DNA of 64,000 bases from Mesorhizobium sp. LSJC280B00. Its GTDB lineage: Bacteria; Pseudomonadota; Alphaproteobacteria; Rhizobiales; Rhizobiaceae. The translations under genes and the position numbers were made by a program. The notes under the pieces were generated by a model. The model had not been told where the DNA came from. It ran no database searches and was given only the letters and a program-made list of their open reading frames with translations. How positions within the stretch are numbered: the stretch's first letter is position 1; every line of letters starts with the position of its first letter. Below are positions 14,514 to 23,058 of the stretch, piece by piece. The DNA is taken from contig NZ_AYVL01000017.1 in NCBI RefSeq assembly GCF_000502835.1, positions 57,455 to 121,454 of the forward strand, in the 5' to 3' direction.

Positions 14514-16520
14514 ATGATGAAACGCCAACCACGGATTCTGGCAGGCACGGCGCTTGGCCTGTTGATGGCGTCCGCGCCGCTAGGCGCGTTCCCGCTGCAA
14601 GGCAATGCCGCATTCAGCCCCGTGCAACGTACCGCAGCGCCGCTCATCCCAGTGCAATCGAGTTGCGCCGAGGGCGAGTCGGCGGAGGCCTGCGCGCAAA
14701 GCCAGCAGGCAGAGCAGCCCAGAAAGAAGAAGCGCGACCAGCAGCAGCAAACGGAATCCGCTCCGGCCGAGCAGGCGGCTCCAGCCGAGTCCGAGCAACC
14801 CCGCAAGAAGCGGCGCAATCAGCAGCAGCAAACAGAATCCGCTCCGGCCGAGCAGATCGCTCCGGCCGAGTCCGAGCAACCCCGCAAGAAGCGGCGCAAT
14901 CGGCAGCAGATCGAAGCGGCCCCATCGGAACAACCGGCCGAGCAGGCAGCGCCGGCAAACGACAACCAGCCCAACGTCAATCCGCGCAAGAAGAAGCAAA
15001 AACAGAACCAGCAGATCGAGGCTGCCCCGGTAGAACAGGCTCCGACTGTCGAGCCCGGACAAAAGCCGGGCAAGCGCAAGAAGCCTGCTGAATTGACCGG
15101 ACCCGCCACGGAGCCGGAAGGCCAGCCGGCGCCGACCAATAAGGAAGCGACCCCACAGACCCAACCGGCTCCGACCGAGCAGCAGGCCGCTCCCGTCCAG
15201 GGCGAACAGCCCCAGGACAAGATCAAGAAACGTGGTAAGAGGCCTGTCGGCGAACAGCCGGTGACAGGAGAGCAACAGCCCTCGACCGGCGAACAGCCTT
15301 CGACTGGCCAGGCCGCGCCTGTCCAGGGTGAAAATCCGGTCCAGGGTGAAGCCCAGGCCAATCCGAACGAGGCACCTGTTCTGGACAGCCAGAAAGATGT
15401 CTTGCGCAAGCGCAAGGGTGGCAAGGAGCGCGGCCAAAATGCCGGTAAGCAGCAGGGCAACCAGCCCGCCCAGCAGGGCGAGAACCAGGTGGAAGCCCCG
15501 AAGCCGGCTCCGGTCGATCAGGGGCCGCCACCCACCGACGACCGGGCAGCCCAGCGGGAGATCAAGCCTGAAAAGATCGTTCCGGTGACCGAGGAAAAAG
15601 GCAAGCGCGTCGAGCGTGCGCCGGACATTGAGGATGTTCGTCGTCGTCCGCGCCCCCAGGGTGCCAACGTCCTCAGGGAATTCGGCGACCGCGTCATCCT
15701 CCAGTTCAACAACCAGACGTTCGTCGAAAGCAGCGATGCACCGCGCATGCACCGCGGCGCCAGGAATGTCTATTATGAGGACTTGTCGGGCGATCGCACC
15801 CGGGAAATCGTCGAGCGTGACAATGGTGTCCGGATCGTCACCATCCGCAACCGCTACGGCGACGTCATCCAGCGTTCACGCATCGCGCCCGACGGCCGCG
15901 AATATGTGCTGAGCTATGTCGACGAGCGGAACTATGACGATGATGCAGACTGGCGCGACCCGGGCGACGACCTGCCGCCGATGCGCCTTACCATCCCGCG
16001 AGAGGAATACATTCTGGATTCCGAAGAGGTCGAGGATCCGGACGACTACTACACCTTCCTCGAACGGCCGCCGGTCGAGAGGGTCCAGCGCCTCTATTCG
16101 ATCGACGAGGTCAAGCGCTCGGCCCGCGTGCGCGACATCGCCCGCCGCATCGACCTCGACACGCTCAACTTCGAATTCGGTTCGGCCTCGATTTCCGACA
16201 CCGAGGTCCAGAAGCTGGAGGGTGTTGCCAACGCCATGGACAAGCTGCTGAAGAAAAACCCGGCCGAGAGCTTCCTGATCGAGGGCCATACCGACGCTGT
16301 CGGCACACCGGAAGCGAACCTTGCTCTGTCCGACCGCCGCGCCGAGGCGGTCGCCGAAGCCTTGACCAACGCCTTTGGCATCCCGCCGGAGAACCTGACG
16401 ACGCAGGGCTATGGCGAGGAGTATCTCAAGGTCAACACGTCGGGACCCAACCGCGAGAACCGCCGCGTCGCCATCCGCCGGATTACCCCCCTGGTAGCGC
16501 CGGTGGCCAGCGCCCAATAA
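14514..16520 (+). CDS. OmpA-family protein with long Pro/Gln/Lys-rich region
   Basis: The 668-aa envelope protein begins with a Sec signal (MMKRQPRILAGTALGLLMAS). About 300 low-complexity residues follow, built from repeats of the type APAESEQPRKKRRNQQQQ (nt 14700-15500). Next come a folded middle part (about residues 380-520) and a C-terminal OmpA peptidoglycan-binding domain (LNFEFGSASISDTEVQKLEG, LIEGHTDAVGTPEANLALS, then DRRAEAVAEAL, GYGEEYLKVNT, and NRRVAIRRI). The tail probably anchors to peptidoglycan while the charged repeat spans the periplasm. AAGGAG at 14503 supports the ATG at 14514 or 14517. Confidence 0.88.
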   Translation: MMKRQPRILAGTALGLLMASAPLGAFPLQGNAAFSPVQRTAAPLIPVQSSCAEGESAEACAQSQQAEQPRKKKRDQQQQTESAPAEQAAPAESEQPRKKRRNQQQQTESAPAEQIAPAESEQPRKKRRNRQQIEAAPSEQPAEQAAPANDNQPNVNPRKKKQKQNQQIEAAPVEQAPTVEPGQKPGKRKKPAELTGPATEPEGQPAPTNKEATPQTQPAPTEQQAAPVQGEQPQDKIKKRGKRPVGEQPVTGEQQPSTGEQPSTGQAAPVQGENPVQGEAQANPNEAPVLDSQKDVLRKRKGGKERGQNAGKQQGNQPAQQGENQVEAPKPAPVDQGPPPTDDRAAQREIKPEKIVPVTEEKGKRVERAPDIEDVRRRPRPQGANVLREFGDRVILQFNNQTFVESSDAPRMHRGARNVYYEDLSGDRTREIVERDNGVRIVTIRNRYGDVIQRSRIAPDGREYVLSYVDERNYDDDADWRDPGDDLPPMRLTIPREEYILDSEEVEDPDDYYTFLERPPVERVQRLYSIDEVKRSARVRDIARRIDLDTLNFEFGSASISDTEVQKLEGVANAMDKLLKKNPAESFLIEGHTDAVGTPEANLALSDRRAEAVAEALTNAFGIPPENLTTQGYGEEYLKVNTSGPNRENRRVAIRRITPLVAPVASAQ

Positions 16521-16533
16521 ACCGCAATGTGAA

Positions 16534-16565
16534 CCGCGCGATTTGATCAACCATTGAATCGCGCG
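16534..16565. terminator. Hairpin after the OmpA-family gene
   Basis: Perfect 10-bp arms (CCGCGCGATT / AATCGCGCGG) with a 12-nt loop, 14 bp past the stop; there is no long T tract. Confidence 0.5.
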
Positions 16566-16653
16566 GTCATCAATCTTGAAACGCGCGGTTACCCATCCCA
16601 GATTCTGGAAAGGGCGTTCCCTGCCCTGTCCCGACTCCAGCGGGACACACGAG

Positions 16654-16692
16654 CCCCGCCGGTTCCCCTCCCCGGCGGGGTTTCGTTTTTTT
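16654..16692 (+). terminator. Rho-independent terminator before yqhA
   Basis: CCCCGCCGG and CCGGCGGGG stem followed by TTTCGTTTTTTT; a strong intrinsic terminator in the gap between the OmpA-family gene and the YqhA gene. Confidence 0.85.
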
Positions 16693-16759
16693 GCAACCTT
16701 GCAAACCGCCGCAGCCTGCCCGAAATACGGCACTCCGACAACGGAGCCCGTATCGCCGC

Positions 16760-17275
16760 ATGAAGCGCCTCGAACTCGCCATCGAATCGATCATTCTCGC
16801 CTCGCGCTGGCTGCTGGTCGCCTTCTATCTCGGACTGGGTGCGGCACTTGCCATCTATGCCGTGTCCTTCGGCAAGAAGCTGTTCGAGTTCGTCTCCGTC
16901 GCCTTCACGCTCGATGACACCGACACCATCCTGAAAATACTCGGCCTCATCGATGCCGCGCTGGTCGCCTCACTGGTGGTGATGGTGATCATCTCGGGTT
17001 ACGAAAACTTCGTCAGCCGCTTCGATGAAAATGACGGCAAGGTGCATTGGCTGGGCACGATCGATGTCGGCTCGCTGAAGGTCAAGGTCGCCTCGACAAT
17101 CGTAGCGATCTCCTCGATCCACCTCTTGCAGGTGTTCCTGAACTCGGTCTCCTACACGACCGACCAGCTGATGTGGCTGACCATCATTCATCTGGCCTTC
17201 GTTCTGTCGGCACTGATGCTTGCCTATATCGACCGGCTGATGGGTCTTGGCAAAGCCAAGAAAGCCGAGGAGTGA
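16760..17275 (+). CDS. YqhA/UPF0114 inner-membrane protein
   Basis: The 171-aa protein has about four membrane segments (LLVAFYLGLGAALAIYAV; LIDAALVASLVVMVIISGY; IVAISSIHLLQVFL; HLAFVLSALMLAYIDRLM). The family sequence SGYENFVSR sits after the second and the C terminus is charged. These are UPF0114 features; function is unknown. ATG 16760 lies 66 bp after the terminator. It is monocistronic, convergent with the SDR gene. Confidence 0.88.
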   Translation: MKRLELAIESIILASRWLLVAFYLGLGAALAIYAVSFGKKLFEFVSVAFTLDDTDTILKILGLIDAALVASLVVMVIISGYENFVSRFDENDGKVHWLGTIDVGSLKVKVASTIVAISSIHLLQVFLNSVSYTTDQLMWLTIIHLAFVLSALMLAYIDRLMGLGKAKKAEE

Positions 17276-17329
17276 GCACGCGTCTGTGCCGGTCTTTTGA
17301 GAGATACTTCTGTAGCGAGATACTTTCCG

Positions 17330-18196
17330 TCAGTAGATACCTTTGATTTTGGTATCCGACCGGCCGAACACCTCGTCCGGCACAAAAAAGTCGCCGGCGA
17401 GCGGGCCTGTCGCACCCGGCGCATAGGCCGAGAAATCGCTGACGCCCTCAGCGCGCAGCACTTCTTCGTCAATGTAGAAATTGCCGGTCGCCTCACGCGA
17501 CGGCCTGACCAGGATGGCGTATGCCGCATCGGCCATGATGTCGGGCGAACGGCTCATCGCCGCCACCGTCGCCCCGCCCAGGAGGTTACGCACCGCCGCC
17601 GTGTCGATGGTCGAGATCGGCCATAGCGAATTGACCGCAATGCCGTCCCTGGCGAACTCGGCGCTCATGCCCAGCGTGCACATCGACATGCCGAACTTTG
17701 CCATCGTGTAGGCGACATGGTTCTTGAACCACTGGGCCCTCATGTCAAGCGGCGGCGCCAGATTCAAGATGTGAGGATTTTCCGCCAACCTCAAGTGCGG
17801 AATGCACATTTTGGAGACGAGAAAAGTGCCGCGCGTGTTGATCTGGTGCATCAGATCGTAGCGCTTCATATCAGTCTCCAGCGTGCCGGTGAGTTGGATG
17901 GCACTGGCGTTGTTGACGCAGATATCGATGCCGCCGAACCTCTCCACGGTCTTGGCGACCGCTTCGGCGACCTGTTCTTCATCCCGAATGTCGCACAGCA
18001 CCGGCAGCGCCTTGCCGCCGGCCTGCTCGATCTCGTGCGCCGCCGTGTAGATCGTCCCGGGCAGCTTCGGATGCGGCTCGGCGGTCTTGGCCGCGATCGT
18101 CACATTGGCGCCATCGCGCGCGGCGCGCAGCGCAATCGCCAGCCCGATGCCGCGCGACCCGCCGGAGATGAAAAGCGTCTTTCCCTTGAGCGACAT
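17330..18196 (-). CDS. Short-chain dehydrogenase, HSDL2-like
   Basis: A 288-aa SDR with the cofactor motif SGGSRGIG (residues 11-18), NNAS, and an active-site region in which the usual YxxxK appears as YTMAK (HVAYTMAKFGMSMC). The sequence DAAYAILVRPSREATGNFYI, near the end, resembles hydroxysteroid-dehydrogenase-like protein 2 SDRs, often linked to fatty-acid metabolism. The substrate is not predictable. The start at 18196 is chosen because MSLKGKTLFISGG is the family N terminus; the frame is open further upstream. Confidence 0.87.
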   Translation of the reverse strand: MSLKGKTLFISGGSRGIGLAIALRAARDGANVTIAAKTAEPHPKLPGTIYTAAHEIEQAGGKALPVLCDIRDEEQVAEAVAKTVERFGGIDICVNNASAIQLTGTLETDMKRYDLMHQINTRGTFLVSKMCIPHLRLAENPHILNLAPPLDMRAQWFKNHVAYTMAKFGMSMCTLGMSAEFARDGIAVNSLWPISTIDTAAVRNLLGGATVAAMSRSPDIMADAAYAILVRPSREATGNFYIDEEVLRAEGVSDFSAYAPGATGPLAGDFFVPDEVFGRSDTKIKGIY

Positions 18197-18310
18197 CCTT
18201 GCGCCTTCCTTCAACATGAAAGACACGATCCTTGCGCGGCTGAGAACCGCCGCGCAAGGCCCAACACACCGGATGCGGGTTACGCTGCGTCGGCCTTGAG
18301 ACAATCTGAG

Positions 18311-18946
18311 CTAGACCAGCACCAGGCCCTGCCGCATGGCGATGGCGATCGCATCGGTGCGGTTGGCGGCACCGAGCTTCGTCAGGATCGCTGCGACATG
18401 GAACTTCGCCGTATGCACGGAGATGTTCAGCCGCCGCGCGATGACCTTGTTGGGGGCGCCCTCGGCCAGCAGCGCCAGCACTTCGCTCTCGCGCGGCGAA
18501 AGCGTCGGCCGGACGATCTGCTCGTCGGTCAGTTCCTCTTCGAACCGGTCGCTGTCATGGAAGATCAAATCGTGATGCCGATCGGATAGAACATGGCTGT
18601 CGCGCGAAATCCGGTAGCCCGCAGCCGCGAGCCGCGCGGCGGCGGCGATCAGCAACTCGTCCGCTTGCACCGGCAGCACGGCAAACACTGTATCGGCCGG
18701 CCGTTCGCGGGCCGCTCGCGACGATAGCAGCACGCGAGGCATAGCCGCGTCGACGAGCCCGCCTTGTAGCCCATGATCATCGACGATGGCGACATCCGCC
18801 GCCTCACGCCCGTCGACTTCGCCGGCCAGAACCGGCCGCAGATCATCGGTCGCGGCGAGAACGGCGGACAGACTTCGCGCGCGCTCGACGTCACCGAGCG
18901 CGATCAGCACCGTCAGCCGTCTGCCAGCGACCTCACCGCTTACCAT
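18311..18946 (-). CDS. LuxR-type (NarL/FixJ-like) transcription regulator
   Basis: The 211-aa protein has a C-terminal LuxR helix-turn-helix: LSPRESEVLALLAEGAPNKV, then IARRLNISVHTAKFHVAAIL and the TKLGAANRTDA end. The N-terminal 110 residues fold like a receiver (VLIALGDVERARSLSAVLAA; VAIVDDHG) but look degenerate, so phosphorylation is uncertain. It begins 7 bp after the stop of the dead-protease gene and is almost certainly in its operon. Confidence 0.88.
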   Translation of the reverse strand: MVSGEVAGRRLTVLIALGDVERARSLSAVLAATDDLRPVLAGEVDGREAADVAIVDDHGLQGGLVDAAMPRVLLSSRAARERPADTVFAVLPVQADELLIAAAARLAAAGYRISRDSHVLSDRHHDLIFHDSDRFEEELTDEQIVRPTLSPRESEVLALLAEGAPNKVIARRLNISVHTAKFHVAAILTKLGAANRTDAIAIAMRQGLVLV

Positions 18947-18953
18947 CTATCCC

Positions 18954-19823
18954 TCAGCTCAGTGGCTTTTCACCGATGGTCAGGGAAACCTCACGGTTCT
19001 CGCCGCCGCGCACCACGCCGAGTGTCACCAAGGCACCGGCGCTGTCCGGCCCGAGCTTGCGGATCAGCTCGCGCGGGCCATGCACCGTCTCTGCGTTCCA
19101 CGACACGATGATGTCGCCGAGACTGAGACCGGCTGATTTCGCCGGCCCGTTATCGTCGAGGCTCATCACCATGGCGCCCTGGGTATCACCATTGCGGACC
19201 GGATGCAGGCCGGCGCCAAGATAGCCGCGCGCCACATGACCCTTCTCGCGCAGCGTCGTGACTGCCCGCTCGATCGTTTCGTAAGGCATGACCAGCGCCC
19301 GCCGGCGTGGCCCGAACAGCAGCATGCCGATCAGTCCACCCTTGGCGTCGAGCACAGGGCCACCCTCGAAACGGCCGCCGGCATTGACGGCAAGGTTGAT
19401 GCGCCGGTCGATCGTGCCGCCGCGCATTGAACGCCAGGCCGGGCCGACCTCGCCGACCGTGCCGAAGGTAGCGAGCGAGGTGCCGTCGCTATTGCCCGCC
19501 ACGACCGCCAGGTTGCCCGGCCGCACCGCATCCGCCTTTACCAGTGACGGGGCGCCCGGCGCGCCGGCCGGTTTCAAAACGGCCGTGCCGGTGGACGGGT
19601 CGCGGCCGACCAGTTCCGCCTTGACGGCTTCGCCCGAAGAAAACGTCAGCTCGATCTCCTCGCCGGCCTCGACCGCCTCCTCGGCAGTGACGAAATAGCC
19701 GTCCCGCCAGTGGAAAGCAGTTGACGTCCGGTGGTGGGTCGCGAAGCTGGCCGTCGCTGGTGCCGCGGCTGCCGCGATGTCGGCAATGGCGTCGGAAAAC
19801 GTGCTCAGATTGAAATCGCTCAT
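18954..19823 (-). CDS. DegP/DegS-like protein lacking the catalytic triad
   Basis: The 289-aa protein has a trypsin-like fold and a PDZ domain (GYLGAGLHPVRNGDTQGAMV; GPAKSAGLSLGDIIVSWN). Against the active paralogue next door, the catalytic His in TNFHVV is replaced within FVTAEEAV, the Asp in DTDIAL within STGTAVL, and the Ser in NPGNSGGP within NAGGRFEGGP. It should be a non-proteolytic binder or regulator. No signal peptide is seen. It is divergent from the active protease (170 bp between starts) and upstream of the LuxR gene, suggesting one functional module. Confidence 0.86.
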   Translation of the reverse strand: MSDFNLSTFSDAIADIAAAAAPATASFATHHRTSTAFHWRDGYFVTAEEAVEAGEEIELTFSSGEAVKAELVGRDPSTGTAVLKPAGAPGAPSLVKADAVRPGNLAVVAGNSDGTSLATFGTVGEVGPAWRSMRGGTIDRRINLAVNAGGRFEGGPVLDAKGGLIGMLLFGPRRRALVMPYETIERAVTTLREKGHVARGYLGAGLHPVRNGDTQGAMVMSLDDNGPAKSAGLSLGDIIVSWNAETVHGPRELIRKLGPDSAGALVTLGVVRGGENREVSLTIGEKPLS

Positions 19824-19993
19824 GATCTGTCTCCTGGGTTCTTCGTGACCCAGATATCGCCCGGCAGGACGTTGGCGGATACTCGCCTGACGGCTAGTTT
19901 GGGCATGTGACTGGCCATCTGGTCAGGTCGCGGCCGGTCCGGCCGCTCCGCACATATAGGCATTGTTCATCTTGTTCCAAACGGAGCCCTCGG

Positions 19994-20944
19994 ATGGCCC
20001 TGCCCGCCCAGCAATTGCAATATGACGATGCCCTTCTCGATGCCTATTCGGCGACGGTCGCCGATGCCGTCGACCGCATCGGGCCCGCCGTCTGCCGCAT
20101 CGAGCGCATCGGTGGCCCGGGCGGCCATGGCTCCGGCTTCGTCATCGCGCAGGACGGGCTGGTCGTCACCAACTTCCACGTCGTCGGCGATGCGCGCAGC
20201 GTGCGCGTATCAATGCCGGATGGCGCCTCCAGGGAAGGCCGCGTGCTCGGCCGCGATCCCGACACCGACATTGCGCTGGTGCGCGCCGACGGCAACTTTG
20301 CCGACGTCGCGCCGCTTGGCGATTCCAAGCGATTGAGGCGCGGCCAGATTGCTATTGCCATCGGCAATCCGCTCGGCTTCGAATGGACCGTCACCACTGG
20401 CGTCGTCTCGGCACTCGGCCGCTCGATGCGTGCCTCCACCGGCCGGCTGATCGACGACGTCATCCAGACCGACGCCGCGCTCAACCCCGGCAATTCCGGC
20501 GGACCGCTGGTGTCCTCGGCTGGCGAGGTGATCGGCGTTAACACCGCGATGATCCACGGTGCGCAAGGCATCGCCTTCGCGGTTGCCTCCAACACCGCCA
20601 ATTTCGTCATCTCGGAAATCATCCGCTTCGGCCGTGTGCGCCGTGCCTTCATCGGCGTTTCCGCCGACACCACCAACCTGCCGCGCCGCGCAGCCCTTTT
20701 GTCGCAAGTATCGAGCAGCACGGCGGTGCGCCTGCGCACCGTCGAAAAGAACAGCCCGGCGGCCAAAGCCGGCCTCAGGGAAGGCGACATTATTGCCGCC
20801 ATCGACGGCCGTCCGGTCACCGGCGTCGACGATCTGGTGCGCATGCTCGACGCCGAGCGAATCGGCCGCGAGACACTGTGCACGGTGGTGCGCCGCTCCG
20901 GCATTACTCAGGTCACCGTGATGCCGTTGGCGCGGGCGAGTTAG
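19994..20944 (+). CDS. HtrA/Deg-type serine protease (active triad), apparently cytoplasmic
   Basis: The 316-aa protein has a trypsin-like domain with His in VVTNFHVVGD, Asp in DTDIALVRAD and Ser in NPGNSGGPLVS, then a single PDZ domain (NSPAAKAGLREGDIIAAIDG). Starting at ATG 19994 (MALPAQQLQYDD) there is no signal peptide or membrane segment; a GTG at 19907 adds 29 basic residues that do not form one either. A cytoplasmic location is inferred. It is divergent from the inactive paralogue. Its stop codon overlaps that of the convergent glyoxalase gene. Confidence 0.88.
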   Translation: MALPAQQLQYDDALLDAYSATVADAVDRIGPAVCRIERIGGPGGHGSGFVIAQDGLVVTNFHVVGDARSVRVSMPDGASREGRVLGRDPDTDIALVRADGNFADVAPLGDSKRLRRGQIAIAIGNPLGFEWTVTTGVVSALGRSMRASTGRLIDDVIQTDAALNPGNSGGPLVSSAGEVIGVNTAMIHGAQGIAFAVASNTANFVISEIIRFGRVRRAFIGVSADTTNLPRRAALLSQVSSSTAVRLRTVEKNSPAAKAGLREGDIIAAIDGRPVTGVDDLVRMLDAERIGRETLCTVVRRSGITQVTVMPLARAS

Positions 20945-21366
20945 CGCGCCGCAGCACCCTGCGCATATTGCGCCATAAATTCTGGGCTCGGCGGGATCGG
21001 CCTGATCACGTCGATCAGCACGCCATTGGGATCCCTGGTGATGAAATGGCGCTGGCCGAAGGGTTCGTCGCGTAGCGTCCGCAGGATCGGCAGGCCAGCG
21101 GCGGTGATCCGCTTATAGATGGCATCCGGATCCCTGACCTCGAAATTGATCAGCAGGCCAGATGTGCGGCCCCGCCCTTCCTCCGGGATCGTCTCATGAT
21201 CGCCCTGGACGATGCCGAGGTTGACGCGACGGTCTTCGGCCGAGCGCAGATGCACGTACCAGTCGGCCTCAAACAGCGGCTTGAAGCCGAAATGCGCAAC
21301 ATAAAAGGCTGCCGTGCCGGCAACGTCGCTCGTCATCAGCACCGGATAATAGCTCGTCGTCCTCAT
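20941..21366 (-). CDS. Glyoxalase/bleomycin-resistance family (VOC) protein
   Basis: The 141-aa single VOC domain has the paired beta-alpha-beta-beta-beta units: YYPVLMTSDVAGTAAFYVAH and DPDAIYKRITAAGLPI with FITRDPNGVLIDVIRP. The metal ligands cannot be assigned with certainty. ATG 21366 is preceded by GGGAGAAGG. It is divergent from a TetR gene with tandem operator-like repeats between them, so it is probably that regulator's target. The substrate is unknown. Confidence 0.87.
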   Translation of the reverse strand: MRTTSYYPVLMTSDVAGTAAFYVAHFGFKPLFEADWYVHLRSAEDRRVNLGIVQGDHETIPEEGRGRTSGLLINFEVRDPDAIYKRITAAGLPILRTLRDEPFGQRHFITRDPNGVLIDVIRPIPPSPEFMAQYAQGAAAR

Positions 21367-21385
21367 CTTTCCTTCTCCCGGCAAA

Positions 21386-21433
21386 TAACATACAGTCTGC
21401 AGGTAAATGGAATTAACATACAGGCTGCATGTA
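21386..21433. promoter_or_regulatory. Tandem operator-like repeats for the TetR regulator
   Basis: Two 20-bp copies starting TAACATACAG (21386-21405 and 21414-21433) agree at 18 of 20 positions, are spaced 28 bp apart and are partly palindromic (CATACA...TGTATG in the second). The second copy reaches the first base of the TetR start codon. The position suits dual control of the TetR gene and the divergent glyoxalase gene. Confidence 0.65.
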
Positions 21434-22059
21434 TGCAACAAGGATCCGCTCGTCGCTCCAACCGTGATCGCACCGCCGCGACTCGCGCCGAGCTCATCGC
21501 CGCGGCTCGCAAACTGTTCACCGAAAAGTCCTATGCCGAGACCGGCACACCCGAGATCGCCGCCGCTGCCGGCGTCACGCGCGGCGCGCTCTATCATCAC
21601 TTTGCCGACAAGCAGGCGTTGTTTGCCGCTGTGGTCGAACAGGAGGCGCAAGCCGTCTCGGAAGAGATCGAACGCGCGTCGCCGCCTTCGCTATTTGCCC
21701 GCGATGCGCTGATTGCCGGCTCGGATGCCTATCTGGCTGCCATGCGTGCGCCCGGCCGTACGCGGCTCTTGCTGCTTGATGGCCCGGCCGTGCTGGGCCG
21801 CGCCGCCATGGATGCGATCGACAATCGCCATGGCAACCGTTCGCTGCGCGAAGGCCTTGTTGCCGCGATGCGCTCGCACTCCATGACGAGACTGCCTGTG
21901 GAAGCACTGACCGCTTTGCTCGCAGCCGCCTTCGACCGCGCAGCGCTCGCCATCGAAACTGGAGCATCGATCGAGGACTATCGCGCCGTTCTCATGGCGC
22001 TGATCGACGGCCTGTCTCCGGCTGCTCCTCAGGTATCTCACCCGGTTCGAACTCGTTGA
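21433..22059 (+). CDS. TetR-family repressor
   Basis: A 208-aa regulator with the TetR helix-turn-helix near residues 20-65 (RAELIAAARKLFTEKSYAET, then EIAAAAGVTRGALYHHFADK) and a variable ligand domain. It probably represses itself and the divergent VOC gene through the repeats at 21386-21433. The last 68 bp overlap the 3' end of the convergent LysR gene. Confidence 0.9.
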   Translation: MQQGSARRSNRDRTAATRAELIAAARKLFTEKSYAETGTPEIAAAAGVTRGALYHHFADKQALFAAVVEQEAQAVSEEIERASPPSLFARDALIAGSDAYLAAMRAPGRTRLLLLDGPAVLGRAAMDAIDNRHGNRSLREGLVAAMRSHSMTRLPVEALTALLAAAFDRAALAIETGASIEDYRAVLMALIDGLSPAAPQVSHPVRTR

Positions 22060-22948
22060 AACAGCCTAGCTGGCGCTTGAACTGGTCGATCAGCCAGGCG
22101 GCCGCCGGTTTCGGGCTGCGATCGGCGCGGTGCATGGCATAGAGCGGCGAGCGGACTTCGCTGTAAGGCTCGAGATCGAGTTCGACGAGCCGGCCGGTCG
22201 CCAGATCATCGGCAATCAGCCATCGCGGCAGCCCGCCCCAGCCCAGCCCCTCGCGCATCAGCACGTGCTTGGTGCGCACATCCGTCAGCCGCCAGGTGCG
22301 GTAGGCGAAGACGCCATAGTCACGCCCGCGCGTACGCTCGGACTGGTCCGAGACGACCAGTTGGATGTGTTCGCGGACATCCTCTAGCGCCACTGGTCTC
22401 GGCAGCAGCGCCAGGGGGTGATCAGGCGCTGCGGCTGGCACCAGGGAGAAGAAGCCGATGCGAAGCAGATTCACGTCCGTCTCACCCAGAAGCCCCCCGA
22501 TGCCGAGATCGGCCTGTCCGCCGACAACATGATCGAGGATAAGGCCAAGCGAGCCGATATGGAGACGCAGCGTCACGGCCGGGAACTGCGCCTCGAATGC
22601 CTTTAGCACCCGAACCAGAACCGGCGACGGTAGCGTCACGTCGACCGACAGCGTAACTTCCGCCTCCAATCCCTGCCGGTATCCGTCGACACGCGAGCGG
22701 ATGCGTTGCAGCACGCCGACCATGCGCCGCGCATCTTCCAGCGTCGCCTTGCCGACATCGGTCAGTTGCGGTTCACGCGTGCCCTCGCGCTCGAACAGCT
22801 TCAGCCCGAGCTGCGCTTCGAGGTTGGCGATGGCGTAGCTGATCACCGATTGCGCGCGATTCAATTTGCGCCCGGCGGCCGAGAAGCTGCCGGTCTCGGC
22901 CACCGCAACCAGGATCTGCAGTTGGTCAAGCGTCGGGTTCGGTTGCAT
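21992..22948 (-). CDS. LysR-family regulator divergent from azoR
   Basis: A 318-aa LysR protein with the N-terminal HTH (LDQLQILVAVAETGSFSAAG, then RKLNRAQSVISYAIANLEAQ) and a substrate-binding effector domain. It is divergent from the azoreductase gene (110 bp between starts), the standard LysR-target layout, and probably controls it in response to quinones or azo-type electrophiles. Its 3' end overlaps the TetR gene by 68 bp on the opposite strand. Confidence 0.9.
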   Translation of the reverse strand: MQPNPTLDQLQILVAVAETGSFSAAGRKLNRAQSVISYAIANLEAQLGLKLFEREGTREPQLTDVGKATLEDARRMVGVLQRIRSRVDGYRQGLEAEVTLSVDVTLPSPVLVRVLKAFEAQFPAVTLRLHIGSLGLILDHVVGGQADLGIGGLLGETDVNLLRIGFFSLVPAAAPDHPLALLPRPVALEDVREHIQLVVSDQSERTRGRDYGVFAYRTWRLTDVRTKHVLMREGLGWGGLPRWLIADDLATGRLVELDLEPYSEVRSPLYAMHRADRSPKPAAAWLIDQFKRQLGCFNEFEPGEIPEEQPETGRRSAP

Positions 22949-23058
22949 CGTTCAATCCACATTTTAGATGGATAATATACAAAATACACCAGTTTTTCAA
23001 ATGGGTCTGCGCACACATATTTGCCAGGAGATTTTAATCCAACCCTGGAGACCCCATT

